From Massilioclostridium sp965141735 (GTDB taxonomy: Bacteria > Bacillota > Clostridia > Oscillospirales > Ruminococcaceae), in contig CBCSOX010000014.1 of the NCBI GenBank assembly GCA_965141735.1, positions 1 to 26,239 of the forward strand: DNA of 26,239 nt. Reading direction: 5' to 3'. The notes under the pieces are model-generated. The model saw only the letters and a program-made list of their open reading frames with translations, searched no databases and had not been told where the DNA came from. The translations under genes and the position numbers were made by a program. Below, piece after piece: positions 26,001 to 26,239 of this stretch (position 1 is its first letter; each line of letters starts with the position of its first letter).

Positions 26001-26239
26001 GCATCATCGGCGACGTCACCCTCACCCCCTACACCCAGACCGAGGTGGAAATTCCCCGGGCGGATACCTCCATCCTGGAGCGGGTTGTCCGCAATGCAAA
26101 AGAACAGATCGACAGCGGTGTGATCGCCACCCTGATCCCGTCGGTGCAGCAGAGCTTTACCGCTGCATACGACCACGCGGTGGACGTGCTTGAACACTCC
26201 AACAATCAATCGGAAATTGACGCGGCGTGGGTCGCACTG
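23063..26239 (+). CDS. GH106-type alpha-L-rhamnosidase, secreted (3' end outside window)
   Basis: The frame is open for 1,059 codons to the last base, so the end is missing. GAGGAGG lies eight bases before the ATG. A signal peptide (MKKRAMRCFAALLSVVMLCS) exports the enzyme. The catalytic region begins at about residue 52 with KPFMRWWIAPGRMNEEEVRR and GGYSGVEL. It continues with FGDSFELRSNLWTPNMLEEF (near 291), RRGYDLTPYLPAI, EVESYAMSGTNP (near 391), IFSAEAAEIGNDSW (near 420) and GVNKMVFHG (near 465). This order of blocks is what I expect of Glyco_hydro_106 proteins, which cleave terminal L-rhamnose from plant or bacterial polysaccharides. A beta-rich segment (about 880-990) follows, and the last 55 residues look like a FIVAR domain, so a wall-anchored tail like that of the fucosidase may follow. 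The neighbouring AraC gene probably controls it. GH106 is recognised from motifs, without a search. Confidence 0.82.
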   Translation, partial: MKKRAMRCFAALLSVVMLCSQGITGIASPVSEEKEALTPFEQAFLNPDDDAKPFMRWWIAPGRMNEEEVRREIKEFADGGYSGVELQCLELAKDCVINDETWNETMKWILKAGRDYGVQIDFTIGQMWPIATPAITDIDDTRAEQQLFNASADFTASQDSMTYTADAYLLPRQLDANRAYEFIAVTAAKKLADGSYDPATAVDLLDEGQSASFDEATGQISWTAPSEGEWTVFYFYRQSAGHMVGFGVEQYVIDHMSEEATRAVTQNWEDAMNSDPELKQLYEENGGSLFGDSFELRSNLWTPNMLEEFKARRGYDLTPYLPAINSTFSEIGSRVRDDLYTTMTELLAENHMGVFNEWAESHNMTLRYQAYSSAGSSVFELTYPAMNTDIVEVESYAMSGTNPDAYRQLSAVPNMRGDKIFSAEAAEIGNDSWRETWTDTKLQNGGERRHLGFFYYANRLFAAGVNKMVFHGTTYKFTDTENSFFPIKVTWPGYSAMSALSYGNEWDDKTPMWENVDIMTDALSRTQMVLQQGQGDVDLAMYRALYGKGNTRNAITPVEEAGYTYDYVTPSILEMDNAVVGTQDGKTVLAADGPSYKALVIEPLANGTPSEMPLETAEKILADAKAGLPVVIVGEAPSKVNSYPGSDEAVGSTGVLEDADAKLAEYMAELAGLANVKTVADRAELVTALSQLGVSPDAQPETSSHVYFNHRSTEDAQLYFVYNDGADTSSQSLTLKGTGTPYLLDPWSGEITPIAEYTSGNGTVTIDIDLESQDSMLVAVAKAGWSSKSPDISVKETNADAAVYDGETSSLALRSSQGGTLSAVLNDGTSVTVNAEAAQAPVNLTNWTMMLNQWTQGETVHDTNVVPTDAYDLSATGLVPWYEIDPDNLKKAAGVAVYTSSFELEKGWAQGQGAYLDFTDVSDVGRLFVNGTEVPMNQLSLHVDIGSYLTAGTNTIEVEVSSNMANVMFGTSPSNTYAFGIIGDVTLTPYTQTEVEIPRADTSILERVVRNAKEQIDSGVIATLIPSVQQSFTAAYDHAVDVLEHSNNQSEIDAAWVAL

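Noticed and set aside
23120..26209. Several minus-strand open frames of 190-360 codons opposite the rhamnosidase gene
   Set aside because: The plus-strand frame is continuous with a signal peptide and GH106 motifs; the reverse frames are compositional shadows.
1..26239. CRISPR arrays, tRNA or rRNA genes, insertion sequences and phage genes
   Set aside because: I looked for regularly spaced repeats, cloverleaf-like elements, transposase motifs and terminal repeats, and found none.

Overview
The window looks like chromosome of a Gram-positive anaerobe of the class Clostridia, probably gut-associated (Oscillospirales/Ruminococcaceae-like). This is inferred from BceAB-type transport genes, a VanW-domain protein, a cell-wall-anchored glycosidase with FIVAR repeats, a YczE/YitT-type membrane protein and Gram-positive style ribosome binding sites. 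No rRNA, tRNA, CRISPR array, transposase or phage gene was seen.

Layout. (1) 1-2,609: the 3' part of a BceA-type ATPase gene and a complete BceB-type permease gene (+ strand), closed by a hairpin. This is a peptide-antibiotic sensing or efflux transporter. (2) 2,605-3,298: a convergent gap with an isolated inverted repeat. (3) 3,299-9,717, all on the minus strand: a moxR - DUF58 - transglutaminase operon with a near-consensus promoter (9,690-9,717), then a separately promoted VanW-domain envelope protein with its own terminator. (4) 9,718-10,547: a gap with no convincing gene. (5) 10,548-15,546, minus strand: a YczE-type membrane protein behind a possible structured RNA leader, a Nudix hydrolase, and a 1,067-residue BvgS-like hybrid histidine kinase with two extracellular solute-binding domains. 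(6) 15,547-16,796: a long gap with promoters on both strands and repeats. (7) 16,797-20,910: a GH29 alpha-L-fucosidase gene with discoidin domains, FIVAR repeats and a C-terminal wall anchor. It is broken by four single-base indels and one in-frame stop. (8) 20,911-21,728: a gap with two bidirectional terminators. (9) 21,729-22,718 (-) and 23,063 to the window end (+): a divergent pair of an AraC-family regulator and a secreted GH106-type alpha-L-rhamnosidase carrying FIVAR sequence at its visible end.

How the genes may work together. Regions 7-9 look like a small locus for taking fucose and rhamnose from host or plant glycans, with the AraC protein as the likely local regulator. Regions 1, 3 and possibly 5 concern envelope sensing, peptide defence and surface protein assembly. 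I found no clear novel defence or mobile system. The points most worth checking are the mutated fucosidase, the possible cis-regulatory RNA before the YczE-type gene, and the repeat-rich regulatory regions of the glycosidases and the hybrid kinase.
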